Shown: piece by piece, positions 17,673 through 28,070 of the stretch
Numbering within the stretch: the stretch's first letter is position 1
Layout of the letters: the number at the start of each line of letters is the position of its first letter
From: Pseudomonas sp. ACN8
GTDB lineage: Bacteria > Pseudomonadota > Gammaproteobacteria > Pseudomonadales > Pseudomonadaceae
Assembly: GCF_002303925.1 (NCBI RefSeq)
Contig: NZ_MRCS01000001.1
Location: 62,001 to 126,000 of the forward strand
DNA: 64,000 bases
Reading direction: 5' to 3'
Notes under the pieces: model-generated
Seen by the model: only the letters and a program-made list of their open reading frames with translations
Database searches by the model: none
Told to the model about the DNA's origin: nothing
Program-made: the position numbers and the translations under genes

Positions 17673-18779
17673 TCTCGTTCCTTTGTCCGGTGCGCTGTCA
17701 ATCGTGAATTCCCCGCCCAGCATGCTGATGCGTTCCTTCATTCCCACCAGCCCGAACGAGTTCAGTTTTTTGCGATCCGTCATGCCTACGCCGTTGTCCT
17801 TGATCTGCAGATAAAGCCGGCGACCCTCTCTGCAGAGTTCGATATGCACCTGTGTCGCTTGCGCGTGCCGGGCAATGTTCGACAGCGATTCCTGCACGAT
17901 GCGAAACAGAGTCGTGGCGGATTTTTCATTCAGGTCGCGACGGAAATTTTCGTCTTTGGCCGACATCGTGCAATCGATCGCGCTGCGCTGCCGGAACTCT
18001 TCAAGTTGCCACTCGATCGCTGCCTGTAGTCCCAGATCGAGTACGGGTGGCCGAAGATCATTGATGATACTGCGGACACTGCGGATGGCTGTATCGAGGT
18101 GATTCAGCGCATCGCTGGCCTTTTCGTTGAGCCTGGGGTGCCGGGTACTGGTGCGCGCCTGCAACATGGAGACATCGATTCGCAACGCCAGCAGGCTCTG
18201 TCCCAGCTCGTCATGGATGTCCCGTGCGATCCGCTTTCGCTCTTCTTCCTTGATGTGCTCCTGATAGGAGGCCAGTTCACGCAGTTGCCGTTTCGATTGC
18301 CGCAATTCTTCGGCCTGCATCGTCAGTTTGCGCTGCAAGTAGAACAGGTCGACAAACACCTGGATCTTGGCGCGAAGAACCTCGGCCACAATCGGCGAGA
18401 AGATGTAATCCACAGCGCCGGCCGTATACCCGCGGAAACGCTCGGAATCCGTGTCGGCCTCCGCTGTGACGAAGATAATGGGCGTGTGGGCCGACTTCGG
18501 GCGGCCGTGAATGAGTGCAGCGGTTTCAAAACCGTCCATCACCGGCATTTTCACGTCGAGCAGAATGACGGCGAAGTCGCGTTGCAATAGCAGGCGCAGC
18601 GCCTCGCGTCCGGAAGTCGCCGTGGCAACATCGAGGCCCATGTCGGCAATCACCGCGGCGAGCGCCGTAAGCTTGGCGGGATTGTCATCCACCAGCAACA
18701 CGGATGCTGGCACGCCATCGGGCGGGAGCGGGTGCCGCACCTGGGCTCTGTCATTGAATATCGGAGGTTCCTGTTGCAT
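17646..18779 (-). CDS. Receiver-histidine kinase (REC + HisKA_3 + HATPase)
   Basis: 377 residues from the ATG at 18779. An N-terminal receiver domain (about 24-140) has the acidic pair LLVDD and phospho-acceptor Asp75 in ILLDVKMPVMDG. A short coiled region leads to a NarX/DesK-type dimerisation domain with the phospho-histidine His189 in DIHDELGQSLLAL. The HATPase domain ends with DNGVG and GLVGMKERISMLGG. No membrane segment. Such kinases normally phosphorylate LuxR-type regulators, and one is encoded divergently 5 kb away at 23990. The start lies 49 bases after the giant HAMP kinase gene, so both belong to one operon and the receiver may take its phosphate from that kinase. Confidence 0.9.
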   Translation of the reverse strand: MQQEPPIFNDRAQVRHPLPPDGVPASVLLVDDNPAKLTALAAVIADMGLDVATATSGREALRLLLQRDFAVILLDVKMPVMDGFETAALIHGRPKSAHTPIIFVTAEADTDSERFRGYTAGAVDYIFSPIVAEVLRAKIQVFVDLFYLQRKLTMQAEELRQSKRQLRELASYQEHIKEEERKRIARDIHDELGQSLLALRIDVSMLQARTSTRHPRLNEKASDALNHLDTAIRSVRSIINDLRPPVLDLGLQAAIEWQLEEFRQRSAIDCTMSAKDENFRRDLNEKSATTLFRIVQESLSNIARHAQATQVHIELCREGRRLYLQIKDNGVGMTDRKKLNSFGLVGMKERISMLGGEFTIDSAPDKGTRLTISLPLD

Positions 18780-18828
18780 ATCTATGCCACTTCGGTTCGC
18801 GCTAGTGCGCAATGAGCGCGGTACAGCG

Positions 18829-21800
18829 TCATCGATAGAGCCATTTGCGCATCAGTGACAGCAACTGGTCGGTATCCACCGGTTTGCTGACATAGTCCGA
18901 GGCGCCGGCCTCAATGCATTTTTCACGGTCGCCCATCATCGCCTTGGCCGTCAGCGCAATCATGGGCAGGGCTTCGAATCTCTTGAATGTACGGATCTGG
19001 CGCATGGTTTCAAAGCCATCCATCTCGGGCATCATGATGTCCATCAGCACGATGTCGGTATCGGGCTGTTGCTGCAGCAGTTCTATGGCGGTTCGACCGT
19101 TTTCCGCCGTGGCCACCAGCATCTTGTTGCATTCAAGCACGCTGGTCAGGGCAAAGATGTTGCGCACGTCATCGTCGACCACCAGGGCCTTTTTACCCTC
19201 CAGACTGTCCGAGCCCTCATAGAGTTTTTCCAGCATTCTGCGCTGGGTCTGCGGCAGTCTGGCGACGACACGGTGTAGAAACAGCGCGGTTTCGTCGAGT
19301 ATGCGCTCGGGGGACTGAACTGACTTGATCACGCCCTTGCCGAGCAGTGTCCTGAAACGCTCGTGTTCCGGCTTGGTCAGTGTCTGTGCACCATAGACGA
19401 CGATCGGCAATTCCCGCATGGCGTGGTCTTGCTGCAAGGCCTCGAGAAAGCTGATGCCGGATGCGTCGGGCAGTTCGAGATTGATGGCCATGCAGTCGTA
19501 GCGTTTCTTTGCCAGTTTCTTCAAGGCCTGCGCGCCGCTGGCGGTCGTTTCGATCTTCACGTCGGTGTTGCCGAGTAGATCGAGGATGCGGGCGCGGCTC
19601 TCATCGTTGCCGTCGATGAGCAGCAGGTTCCTGGTCTTGCGCCGAGCGAATGCCACGATACCGACCAGTGCATTTTGAATCTCCTCGGCTGTGACCGGCT
19701 TGAGCAGATGGTCGAAAGCGCCATAGCGCAGCCCGCGTGTGTGGTCGTCAGCGTTCGAGATGATCTGGACCGGAATGTGGCGCGTGGCGAAATTGCGCTT
19801 CAACTGCTCGAGCAGCGACCAGCCATCGATGTCCGTCAGGCCCGGGTCCAGCGTGATCGCGGCGGGTTTGAAGCGTTCGACAAGCTCCAGCGCATCCGCG
19901 CCACGGGTCGAGACGATAGCCCTGAAGCCCGTCTGGTGCGCGGCTTCGAGCAGAATGCTGGCGAATCGGGCGTCGCCCTCGAGCATGAGCAGCACTTGGT
20001 CCCCGGGTTGGACCGACTCGCGGTCGTCGGGTATCTGTGCAGTCGGGCTTGGCATGAGGTCGCGCTTGACCTGGTCAGGTACTGCCTCTGTCGTTGATTC
20101 GTCTAGCGTCTGACGCTGGGCATCCTGAGTACGCAAGGGCACGTACAGCGCGAAAGTACTGCCCTTGCCGATCTCACCGGGGATCAGCCGCAGCTCACCG
20201 CCCAGCCGGTGTGCGAGCTCGCGGCTGATCGACAGGCCGAGGCCGGTGCCGCCGTATTTGCGTGAGGTTCCGGTATCTGCTTGCTGGAACGCTTCGAAGA
20301 TGAGCTTCTGCTTGCCGACGGATACGCCAATGCCGGTGTCGGTGACCACGAAGGCGACCACCGCATCGGCACGATTGAGTTCGTCGTTATCCACGCTCCA
20401 CCCGGACACCGCGGGTTCGATGCTGATCTTGACGCTGCCTTGTTCAGTGAACTTGAAGGCGTTGGACAGCAGGTTCTTGACCACCTGCAGCAGGCGCTTT
20501 TCGTCGGTCCAGATGACGGCGGGCAGGGCAGGCGCCAGTTCAATCGTGAAGTCGAGGCCCCGGTTTTCGGCGACCGGCCGGAAGGTGCGTTCGATCTGGT
20601 CGTGCAGATCGGCGAACAGCGTTTCATTCAGATCCAGCGTGACCGTGCCCGACTCGATCTTCGACAGATAGAGAATCTCGTCGATCAGCTCCAGCAGGTC
20701 TTTGCCCGCGCTACGGATGGTCTTGGCATATTCGACCTGCCTGGGCGTGAGATTGTGTTCTGCGTTGTCGCTGAGCTGCCGGGCCAGGATCAGCAGGCTG
20801 TTCAATGGCGTTCTGAGCTCATGGGACATACTGGAGAGGAATTCGGACTTGTACTTCGAGGTCAGCATCAGTTGTTCCGCCTTCTCCTCCAGCGACAGCT
20901 TGGTGATTTCGACCTCGCGGTTCTTGCGCTCGACTTCGGCTTTCTGCTCCGCCAGCAGTCCCGCCTTGTCCTCCAGTTCCTCGTTGGTCTGCCTCAATTC
21001 TTCTTGTTGCCTTTGCAGCTCGTGCGCCAGCGATTGCGACTGCTTGAGCAGTTCTTCGGTACGCATATTGGCTTCGATCGTGTTGAGTACGATACCAATC
21101 GATTCAGCAAGCTGATCAAGGAAGGTTTGATGAATGATGCTGTAGCGCGTGAACGAAGCCATTTCGACGACGGCCTTGACCTTGTTCTCGAACAGGATCG
21201 GCAACACGATGATATTCAGCGGGGCGGCCGCACCCAGTCCCGATGAAATCGCGACGTAGTTGGCGGGTACATCGGTCAGCAGGATGCGCCGCTTCTCGTA
21301 GGCGCATTGCCCGACCAGGCCCTCGCCGAGCCGCCACTCATCGTTCACATTGATGTTGCTCTTGTATGCATAAGCGGACAGCAGTTTGAGCTTCGCAGGA
21401 TCGGGCGGGCTCTCGTTCATCATGTAGAACACGCCGTGCTGGGCGTTGATCAGCGGAGCCAGTTCAGACAGCACCATCTTGGAGACTGCCGCCAGATCGC
21501 GCTGGCCCTGCAGCAGACGGTTGAATTTCGCGAGATTGCTCTTGAGCCAATCCTGTTCTGCGTTTTGCCGGGTGGTTTCCCGCAGGTTGCGGATCATTTC
21601 GTTGACGTTGTCCTTCAATTCCGCCACTTCACCCTTTGCTTCCACCTCCACGTAACGAGTCAGATCGCCCTTGGTCACGGCAGTCGCCACGTCGGCAATC
21701 GCGCGCACCTGATTGGTCAGGTTGGCCGCCAGACCGTTCACGTTGTCGGTCAGATCGCGCCAGGTGCCGGCTGCACCCGGCACGTTGGCCTGGCCCCCCA

Positions 21801-23691
21801 GCTTGCCCTCGACGCCCACTTCACGCGCCACCGAGGTCACCTGATCGGAAAACAGCGCCAGGGTATCGGTCATACCGTTGATGGTGTCGGCCAGTTCAGC
21901 GATCTCGCCCTTGGCTTCCAGTGTCAGTTTCTTCTTCATGTCGCCGTTGGCTACGGCGGTCACCACTTTTGCGATGCCTCGTACCTGGCTGGTCAGGTTG
22001 GCCGCCATGAAGTTCACGTTTTCGGTCAAGTCCCTCCAGGTGCCGGACACGCCTTGCACCTGTGCCTGCCCCCCGAGCTTTCCTTCGGTGCCGACTTCGC
22101 GCGCCACCCGCGTCACTTCGGCGGCAAAGCTGTTGAGCTGGTCCACCATGGTGTTGATGGTGTTTTTCAGCTCCATGATTTCGCCCTTGGCTTCCACGGT
22201 AATCTTGCGCCCCAGGTCGCCTTTGGCCACCGCCGTCGTTACGTCGGCGATGTTGCGCACCTGATTGGTCAGGTTGGCCGCCATGCTGTTGACCGAGTCG
22301 GTCAAGTCTTTCCAGGTTCCACCGACGCCCGTCACTTTTGCCTGGCCACCGAGCTTGCCGTCAGTTCCCACTTCGCGAGCCATGCGCGTCACTTCGTCGG
22401 CAAAGGTCGAGAGCTGGTCCACCATGGTGTTGATGGTTTCCTTGAGTTGGAGAATTTCACCTTTCGCTTCGGCGGTGATCTTGCGCGACAGGTCGCCGTT
22501 GGCCACTGCCGTCGTCACGTCGGCAATGTTGCGCACCTGGGTGGTCAGGTTGGCCGCCATGCCGTTGACCGAATTGGTCAAGTCCTTCCAGGTACCGGAC
22601 ACGCCGGTCACTTCGGCCTGTCCGCCCAGTTTGCCTTCGGTACCGACTTCCAGCGCGACGCGGGTCACCTCCGAGGCGAAGCTGGAAAGCTGGTCGACCA
22701 TCGTGTTGATCGTGTTTTTCAGTTCGAGAATCTCGCCCTTGGCTTCAACGGTGATTTTCTTGCCCAGGTCGCCGCGCGCCACCGCCGTCGTCACCTGTGC
22801 GAGGTTGCGCACCTGGGTGGTCAGGTTGGCCGCCATGCCGTTGACCGATTCGGTCAGGTCGCGCCAGGTGCCTGATACGCCACGCACTTCCGCCTGACCG
22901 CCCAGCTTGCCTTCGGTACCGACTTCCAGCGCGACGCGGGTCACCTCCGCAGCGAAGCTGGAAAGCTGGCCGACCATCGTGTTGATGGTGTTTTTCAGCT
23001 CGAGAATTTCACCCCTGACTTCGACGGTAATCGTCTTGCCCAGATCGCCTTTGGCCACCGCGGTCGTCACGTAAGCGATGTTGCGCATCTGGGTGGTCAG
23101 GTTGGCGGCCATGTCGTTGACGGAATCGGTCAGGTCTTTCCAGGTGCCGGACACCCCTTTGACATTGGCCTGCCCACCGAGAATCCCTTCAGTGCCGACT
23201 TCGCGGGCCACGCGGGTGACCTCGGAAGCGAAGGAGCCCAGTCGCGTCACCATGGTGTTCACGATCCTGGCGGATTTGAGGAACTGGCCCCGCAGTCTCA
23301 GGCCGTCAAGTACCGGTGGTACCTGCTGGCTCAGATTACCCTCGGCAACCGACCCGATAACGCGAATCATCTCGCTCATCGGGCTGATGAGGTCGCTGGT
23401 CAGCGCATTGCTCGAGTTGACGATCTTTTGCCATGAGCCTTTCATCATCGGCAATTGGATACGCTCATCGACCTTGCCCTGCTTGCCGATCAGTCGCGCC
23501 ACGCGTTCGAATTCGGTGGCGGTGTCGGCCGCCATATCGATGATCTCGTTGAGCGTGTCGGCGATCTTGCCCGGCATGCCGGTCCAGTCTTGCGGCATGC
23601 GCGTGGTGAAGTCACCATTGCGCAACGCTTTCAGCGCTGCCAGCAACGTCTTCATGTCGAAAACTTCGATCGGTGTCGTCACTGTGGCCAT
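18829..23691 (-). CDS. Giant soluble poly-HAMP hybrid histidine kinase
   Basis: 1620 residues, no membrane segment. Residues ~1-720 are a tandem HAMP array: six near-identical units of about 92 residues, each carrying [12 protein letters not shown] then GTWKDLT, plus a diverged first unit. Then come GAF (~730-900), a coiled coil (~905-945), HisKA with His957 in [10 protein letters not shown], HATPase (~1050-1190, DTGIGV and [10 protein letters not shown]) and three receiver domains. The first keeps a candidate Asp ([11 protein letters not shown]); the second has Asn1404 where the phospho-Asp belongs; the third is intact with Asp1551 in [11 protein letters not shown]. The layout recalls group III (Nik1/Os1-like) osmosensing kinases. 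Signal unknown. Confidence 0.92.
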   Translation of the reverse strand: MATVTTPIEVFDMKTLLAALKALRNGDFTTRMPQDWTGMPGKIADTLNEIIDMAADTATEFERVARLIGKQGKVDERIQLPMMKGSWQKIVNSSNALTSDLISPMSEMIRVIGSVAEGNLSQQVPPVLDGLRLRGQFLKSARIVNTMVTRLGSFASEVTRVAREVGTEGILGGQANVKGVSGTWKDLTDSVNDMAANLTTQMRNIAYVTTAVAKGDLGKTITVEVRGEILELKNTINTMVGQLSSFAAEVTRVALEVGTEGKLGGQAEVRGVSGTWRDLTESVNGMAANLTTQVRNLAQVTTAVARGDLGKKITVEAKGEILELKNTINTMVDQLSSFASEVTRVALEVGTEGKLGGQAEVTGVSGTWKDLTNSVNGMAANLTTQVRNIADVTTAVANGDLSRKITAEAKGEILQLKETINTMVDQLSTFADEVTRMAREVGTDGKLGGQAKVTGVGGTWKDLTDSVNSMAANLTNQVRNIADVTTAVAKGDLGRKITVEAKGEIMELKNTINTMVDQLNSFAAEVTRVAREVGTEGKLGGQAQVQGVSGTWRDLTENVNFMAANLTSQVRGIAKVVTAVANGDMKKKLTLEAKGEIAELADTINGMTDTLALFSDQVTSVAREVGVEGKLGGQANVPGAAGTWRDLTDNVNGLAANLTNQVRAIADVATAVTKGDLTRYVEVEAKGEVAELKDNVNEMIRNLRETTRQNAEQDWLKSNLAKFNRLLQGQRDLAAVSKMVLSELAPLINAQHGVFYMMNESPPDPAKLKLLSAYAYKSNINVNDEWRLGEGLVGQCAYEKRRILLTDVPANYVAISSGLGAAAPLNIIVLPILFENKVKAVVEMASFTRYSIIHQTFLDQLAESIGIVLNTIEANMRTEELLKQSQSLAHELQRQQEELRQTNEELEDKAGLLAEQKAEVERKNREVEITKLSLEEKAEQLMLTSKYKSEFLSSMSHELRTPLNSLLILARQLSDNAEHNLTPRQVEYAKTIRSAGKDLLELIDEILYLSKIESGTVTLDLNETLFADLHDQIERTFRPVAENRGLDFTIELAPALPAVIWTDEKRLLQVVKNLLSNAFKFTEQGSVKISIEPAVSGWSVDNDELNRADAVVAFVVTDTGIGVSVGKQKLIFEAFQQADTGTSRKYGGTGLGLSISRELAHRLGGELRLIPGEIGKGSTFALYVPLRTQDAQRQTLDESTTEAVPDQVKRDLMPSPTAQIPDDRESVQPGDQVLLMLEGDARFASILLEAAHQTGFRAIVSTRGADALELVERFKPAAITLDPGLTDIDGWSLLEQLKRNFATRHIPVQIISNADDHTRGLRYGAFDHLLKPVTAEEIQNALVGIVAFARRKTRNLLLIDGNDESRARILDLLGNTDVKIETTASGAQALKKLAKKRYDCMAINLELPDASGISFLEALQQDHAMRELPIVVYGAQTLTKPEHERFRTLLGKGVIKSVQSPERILDETALFLHRVVARLPQTQRRMLEKLYEGSDSLEGKKALVVDDDVRNIFALTSVLECNKMLVATAENGRTAIELLQQQPDTDIVLMDIMMPEMDGFETMRQIRTFKRFEALPMIALTAKAMMGDREKCIEAGASDYVSKPVDTDQLLSLMRKWLYR
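21640..23250 (-). repeat. Tandem HAMP-coding repeats, ~276-bp period
   Basis: Within the kinase gene the DNA repeats with a period of about 276 bases, matching the 92-residue HAMP units. Neighbouring units stay highly similar at DNA level (for example the recurring block around AGGTTGGCCGCCATG), which implies recent duplication or gene conversion and makes the copy number prone to change. Confidence 0.8.
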
Positions 23692-23989
23692 GTCTATGTC
23701 CAGTCAAAGTGGATGCCACGCGCAAGGCGTCATGCAGGAGCCGGCATTGCAGTATTGACCCTGCTGAAAGCTGAGCGTTGGCTTGTGAAATATTAGCAAG
23801 GTTGGCGCAATGCCCCGGATTCTGGGGAAATTGGTCGGGAACAGGCCGTTCCAACCGATTGCACCCGCTGCACGGAGTAGTGAGCACCAACGGCTGAGGC
23901 AAAAAGTGCAAGTGTGCTCTGTGCCTGCTAACGTCAAACGCTGCAGCAGATTCCATGGCTTGCTGGCCACTGCCGAATGGAAAATACAG

Positions 23990-24631
23990 ATGGTTGACCA
24001 CAAAATCAGAGTCTTGCTGGTGGATGATCACAGCATCGTGCGTAGCGGCGTGCGACGCATGCTGGAGACTGCCGGCGAGATCGACGTTACGGGTGAAGCA
24101 GAGACGGCACAAGGCGCAATGCTCCTGGTCCGGGAGCAGGATTTCGACGTGGCGCTGGTAGATATTCAGCTGCCCGACAAGACCGGCCTGCAACTCCTCA
24201 AGCTCATGCGTGCAGAGAAACCCAGGCTCGCCGTTCTGATGTTGAGCATGCATTCGGTCGAGGCCTATGCGTTACGCGCAATCAAGCATGGCGCAGCGGG
24301 ATACCTCACCAAGGATATTTCCGCAGCCACCCTGGTTGCGGCGGTTCGCAAGGTGGCCTCAGGCGGCAAGCACGTCAGTCCCGAACTGGCAGAAAAACTG
24401 GTCAACGCTATTGGCAGGGGCGACGGGGCACCCCACGAAGCGCTATCCGACCGGGAGCTTGAAGTCCTCAAGCTCCTCGCTTCAGGCGAGAGGATTGTCC
24501 GCATCGCTCAGATATTGCACTTGAGTCCGAGTACCGTCACGACGTACCGGGCACGTATCCTGGAAAAAACAGGGATGGACAGCAACGCGAAACTGGCCCG
24601 CTATGCCCTCGAAAATGGCCTGTTGACTTAG
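23990..24631 (+). CDS. LuxR/NarL-family response regulator
   Basis: 213 residues from the ATG at 23990. The receiver domain (1-120) has the LLVDDHS acidic pair, phospho-Asp in VALVDIQLPDKTG (about residue 59) and the conserved Lys in GYLTKD. A GerE-type helix-turn-helix ends the protein: LSDRELEVLKLLASGERIVR, then LSPSTVTTYRARILEK. It diverges from the poly-HAMP kinase gene, with 298 bases between the two starts, and is the natural target of the HisKA_3 kinase in that operon. Confidence 0.92.
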   Translation: MVDHKIRVLLVDDHSIVRSGVRRMLETAGEIDVTGEAETAQGAMLLVREQDFDVALVDIQLPDKTGLQLLKLMRAEKPRLAVLMLSMHSVEAYALRAIKHGAAGYLTKDISAATLVAAVRKVASGGKHVSPELAEKLVNAIGRGDGAPHEALSDRELEVLKLLASGERIVRIAQILHLSPSTVTTYRARILEKTGMDSNAKLARYALENGLLT

Positions 24632-24979
24632 AACGCCCTGCCATCCGACGCAGCCGAGCCACTCAATCGTACTCGGCAGCTTCCAGCTCTGCGGTACATG
24701 CCCAGCTTCACCGGTTCCAGTCTGCTTGTAGTGGAATCACTACAAGTGTTTGGCCGATATCGCCACAAAGAAGTACTGCTTACGTCGATAGTGGGGGCCG
24801 CTCCAATCAAGCATGCTTACCTCTCGGAAAATTCTCGCCCGCTCAATGGAGTTGTCTTCGTCAACGTCTTGTACAGCCATTTTCACGAGTCAGAAAAGAC
24901 TCCGGAATCGATATTCGCAAGTTGAGCGAGGAGTGCACGCTACATTCATGTTGCGTCAATGTTCTAACTGGAGAACGTC
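24632..24979. other. Intergenic region with a 9-bp inverted repeat
   Basis: 348 bases without a convincing gene. At 24725-24746 it holds a perfect inverted repeat CTTGTAGTG / CACTACAAG around GAAT. The position, 94 bases after the regulator stop and 230 before the next gene, fits either an operator or a weak terminator. Nothing else recognisable. Confidence 0.5.
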
Positions 24980-25279
24980 ATGATGATAGGTTATTGGTTA
25001 TGTGCGTTGCTATGGGGTGTGGTGCTGCTGGAGGAGATCCAGCTCATGCCCCTTCAAGAATGGAAAGACGAGGGCCTGAAACGAGTTCTGTTGTTGCGCC
25101 GGACCAGAACCCGGACTGGCTACTTTATTGCGTTGATCGCGGGCGCCATGTGCCTTTATAGCGAAATCCTGGTGGCACCGGTCGATCAGAACATTTTCAA
25201 TCCGGAGCTGATACTTGCACTCTGTGGTGTTCTTTGGGGTGTTTATCTTTCCGTAGTCTGTATGAAGGGCAAGCGATAG
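24980..25279 (+). CDS. Small membrane protein of unknown function
   Basis: 99 residues with a good ribosome site (GGAG, six bases before the ATG). Three hydrophobic segments: IGYWLCALLWGVVLLEEI (3-20), YFIALIAGAMCLYSEI (48-63) and LILALCGVLWGVYLSVVCM (77-95). Between the first two is a basic Arg-rich loop (KRVLLLRRTRTRT), expected to be cytoplasmic. No family recognised. Confidence 0.65.
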   Translation: MMIGYWLCALLWGVVLLEEIQLMPLQEWKDEGLKRVLLLRRTRTRTGYFIALIAGAMCLYSEILVAPVDQNIFNPELILALCGVLWGVYLSVVCMKGKR

Positions 25280-25518
25280 ACGCCTGTCTCCATGACTACT
25301 GCGGGTCGTCGGCCCGATTCCGGGCTGCTTGAGGCGGATTCAACACACTGGATTGGGTGTAGGCGGGATCTTGGTTAAACCGGCGCTAGCAGTACCTTGG
25401 GTGCTGCTAGCGAGGCTTGAGGCTGCACATTTGTGCTCAGCCGGTGGACAGAGGCTGCACCGATCAGCTGTTGCTGTGATCGGACGCCTTGGGCTGAACT
25501 TCCGTGTTCAACCTGGCT

Positions 25519-26172
25519 TCACCAGCCAGCCAGGGCGGCGTTTCCTGCTGGCCGGGTGCTTTGCTCGATACGCGCTTCGGTGTCTTTGTCTTTTGCCCAG
25601 ACGGTGAGCAGTACCATCGCCCCGAATCCACCGACGATGAGCACCGGATAGGCGGCCAGCAACTCCAGCAGCGAGTACTTCCAGGCCAGCGGACGACCCA
25701 CACCGAGCATGGCGGCATAGAACCACGACACAGCAGAGAAGGCACCCGAGAACAGCGCCAGCATGCGCAGGCTGAAGGAGAGTTTGAGTAACGAACCGGC
25801 TTTTTTCAGCGCCGGCAATACAGCGCTATGCAACACGAAGCCGTTAATGGTCAACAGCACGACTATGCCAATTTTGGCTTGTATTTTTGGATTGAGAAAA
25901 TACTCCATCCCCTTGCCGGCATAATCGATCCCGACAATGCCAATGCCCGTAATCCAAAGCACTACAAGTGCAAGCATTACGGTTTTTTGAAGGCTATCCA
26001 TGTGCGCGTCATCGTGGTGACCTGACGCATCCCCCTTCAGGAGTTGCTTGACCATTGCAATGTCACTGGTCAATACCAGTCCGATTGCAACACAGCAGGC
26101 GATAAGATGAAAATATACAACGCCCAAACGCACATATTCCACGGTGGACGAAGAGAACATACTAAGTTCCAT
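25519..26172 (-). CDS. Multi-pass inner-membrane protein, unknown family
   Basis: 217 residues from the ATG at 26172, preceded by AGAGG; the frame is open upstream but without a better start. About six hydrophobic helices: LGVVYFHLIACCVAIGLVLT near residue 17, VMLALVVLWITGIGIVGIDY, IGIVVLLTINGFVLHSAVLP, LRMLALFSGAFSAVSWFYAA and YPVLIVGGFGAMVLLTVWAK. His-rich loop DASGHHDDAHMD between helices 1 and 2. Conserved-looking His in helices may hint at metal or haem binding, but this is only an impression. Single-gene unit. Confidence 0.75.
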   Translation of the reverse strand: MELSMFSSSTVEYVRLGVVYFHLIACCVAIGLVLTSDIAMVKQLLKGDASGHHDDAHMDSLQKTVMLALVVLWITGIGIVGIDYAGKGMEYFLNPKIQAKIGIVVLLTINGFVLHSAVLPALKKAGSLLKLSFSLRMLALFSGAFSAVSWFYAAMLGVGRPLAWKYSLLELLAAYPVLIVGGFGAMVLLTVWAKDKDTEARIEQSTRPAGNAALAGW

Positions 26173-26447
26173 GGTTACCTCTGGCTTCAATAGTGAATCA
26201 ACTTGGCTTTTGGTACGGTATAATTTGGATTTACCGTTGCTGACCGCCATTTAGATTCAGTAATTGTTATCAATTAATCTTGCGACATTCCGCCGTCAAG
26301 ATAATAGTGAGTTTCTCGAATGAACTTTTAGTCATTCGATCATGTCCATTTTCAGGTAACTAAAAACCTTATCGCACTGAGTGCACAGAAGGTTTAACTT
26401 CCACTTCTGGGAGGCCGGTCAGGCCTGGAACCCGATCGACGAGCGGA

Positions 26448-26726
26448 TCAGGCAATGCTGGTTGGGTCGGCGGGGCTTCCACCCCATTCGAGGAAACGAA
26501 TCTTGTGAACCTCGCCCTCGCTGTCTTCGTAGACCAGGGTCACCGGTACCACGCCGGTCTTGTCGGATGTATCGGTGCGCTGCAGCACCCGTTTCACATC
26601 GATGTCCATTCCGTAGTGGTATTCGACGGCCGAGACATGCGCGCCTGGTTCTTGCAGGCTGCTCTGGTCGAAGACACTGGGTGCGAGACTGGAAATCACG
26701 GCACTGACAATTGTGGCCATGCTCAT
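26448..26726 (-). CDS. DUF2790 domain protein
   Basis: 92 residues from the ATG at 26726 (AGAGG nine bases upstream). The core is the DUF2790 pattern: VEYHYGMDIDVKRVLQRTD, then VVPVTLVYEDSEGEVHKIRF. This Pseudomonas family is made of small exported proteins; here the N-terminus is only weakly hydrophobic (MATIVSAVISSLAPS), so export is uncertain. The usual C-terminal Cys is absent. Function unknown. Confidence 0.75.
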   Translation of the reverse strand: MSMATIVSAVISSLAPSVFDQSSLQEPGAHVSAVEYHYGMDIDVKRVLQRTDTSDKTGVVPVTLVYEDSEGEVHKIRFLEWGGSPADPTSIA

Positions 26727-27095
26727 AAGGCTGTACCTCTTCTGACGTTTGCTTGACAAGGACCTAATGTGACACGTCGAGAAGGTGAAGTTCACTTCAC
26801 CGCGACGAACGTGCCCGCCTGAAAAGCCTGTAGTGGCTGCAAACTCCCGGCAATTCCCCGCGCTTGACGCCTCTCGACCATTCGTCCTTTAACCCCCGTA
26901 TTTATTGGTCAAAGTCCATTTTTTAGGGAAGTCATGACATGTCATGACGGATTTCGAGCAAGGTGAGTCAGTCATTACATTGCTGCAAAAAATGCATTAA
27001 TGTCCTGCAATAAACTAGCCTTGTTCATCCGCAGATCAGTTATCACACTGAGGCCACTTATTTGATAACGGCTTCTGACGGAAGGAGAAATGACC
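26727..27095. other. Intergenic region with candidate promoter DNA
   Basis: 369 bases with no gene. It contains a perfect 18-base palindrome (listed separately) and becomes AT-rich toward the quinone oxidoreductase gene, so it probably carries that operon's promoter. Confidence 0.4.
26931..26948. promoter_or_regulatory. Perfect 18-bp palindrome GTCATGACATGTCATGAC
   Basis: The 18 bases read identically on both strands. They lie 148 bases before the quinone oxidoreductase-LysR gene pair and about 200 bases before the start of the divergent DUF2790 gene. Perfect symmetry of this length is rare by chance and suggests binding of a dimeric regulator; which one is unknown. Confidence 0.5.
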
Positions 27096-28070
27096 ATGGT
27101 ATCTGCGATCCGGTTTAACCGGTTCGGCACCCCTGAAGTGCTGAACCTGGAGACACTGAGCGAACAAACGCCAGGCCAGGGCGAGGTCTGGCTCGAGCAA
27201 GAGGCTGTAGGTGTGAACTTTCTCGACGTTACCCAGCGTAGGGGAGCGGTGCCCGTTTCTTTGCCATCCGGGCTTGGGCTGGAGGGCGCTGGGCGTATCG
27301 CCGCGGTGGGGGCGGGTGTCAGCAACGTTCGAGCAGGGGATCGCGTGGCCTATGCCACCGGCCCTTTGGGTTCCTATGCTTCGGCCCGGCTTTATCCGGC
27401 AGAGCGGCTGGTGAAAATTCCGGATTCGCTGTCGTTCGATGATGCCGCAGCCGTCATGTTCAAGGGCATCACGGCGCAGTACCTGTTGAAAGCCACCTAT
27501 CCCGTCGGCCCCGGCACAACCATTCTGCTCTACGGTGTGGCTGGAGGGCTGGGGGAAATCATGGTGCCGTGGGCCAAGCACTTGGGGGCCACCGTGATCG
27601 GCGTGGTTTCAAAGCAGGCCAGTGTCGAGAAAGCTCATGCGTCGGGATGCGATGAAGTCCTGGTGTTCGATGCTGACAGCCTGGCTGGCGAGGTGGCTCG
27701 TATCACCCTGGGCAAAATGGTCGACGTCGTCTATGACCCGATAGGGCGTGTTTCTTTCCAGGCATCCCTGGATAGCTTGCGACCGCGAGGGCTGATGGTA
27801 TCGTTTGGTGCTTCATCAGGTGCACGGTCAGCCGTGGAGCTATCAACGCTGAATACCAAAGGCTCGCTGTTCCTGACACGTCCTTCGTTGGCAGCCCATA
27901 CGGCGAGCGCCTGCGAGTACCAGGAACGAGCGCAGGATGTGTTGGTCGCCATAGGTGCGGGTATTATCAAACCTTCGGTCCGGGCAAGCTACTCTCTGGC
28001 GGACGCAGCATTGGCGCATGCCGACCTGGAGTCGGGGCGTTCATCGGGGGCGATCATTCTAAAACCATGA
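27096..28070 (+). CDS. NADPH:quinone oxidoreductase (zinc-independent MDR family)
   Basis: 324 residues from the ATG at 27096, favoured over the ATG at 27090 because GGAG then sits eight bases away. Medium-chain dehydrogenase/reductase: VGVNFLDVTQRRG near residue 40, GLGLEGAGRIAAVGAGV near 65, and the nucleotide loop LLYGVAGGLGEIMVPWAKHL near 145-165, with A-V-A-G-G-x-G as in QOR enzymes. The structural zinc cysteines are missing, as in QOR. It reduces quinones or enones with NADPH. Stop overlaps the LysR start by four bases, so the pair is coupled. Confidence 0.9.
   Translation: MVSAIRFNRFGTPEVLNLETLSEQTPGQGEVWLEQEAVGVNFLDVTQRRGAVPVSLPSGLGLEGAGRIAAVGAGVSNVRAGDRVAYATGPLGSYASARLYPAERLVKIPDSLSFDDAAAVMFKGITAQYLLKATYPVGPGTTILLYGVAGGLGEIMVPWAKHLGATVIGVVSKQASVEKAHASGCDEVLVFDADSLAGEVARITLGKMVDVVYDPIGRVSFQASLDSLRPRGLMVSFGASSGARSAVELSTLNTKGSLFLTRPSLAAHTASACEYQERAQDVLVAIGAGIIKPSVRASYSLADAALAHADLESGRSSGAIILKP

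Noticed and set aside
21307..22875. Long plus-strand open frame (522 codons) opposite the poly-HAMP kinase
   Set aside because: It mirrors the repeated GC-rich kinase gene on the other strand, has no ribosome site and encodes a His/Gly-rich repeat with no family; the kinase frame explains the DNA.
21640..23250. CRISPR-like periodic repeats
   Set aside because: The period of about 276 bases is coding, in phase with HAMP units, with no short repeat-spacer structure.
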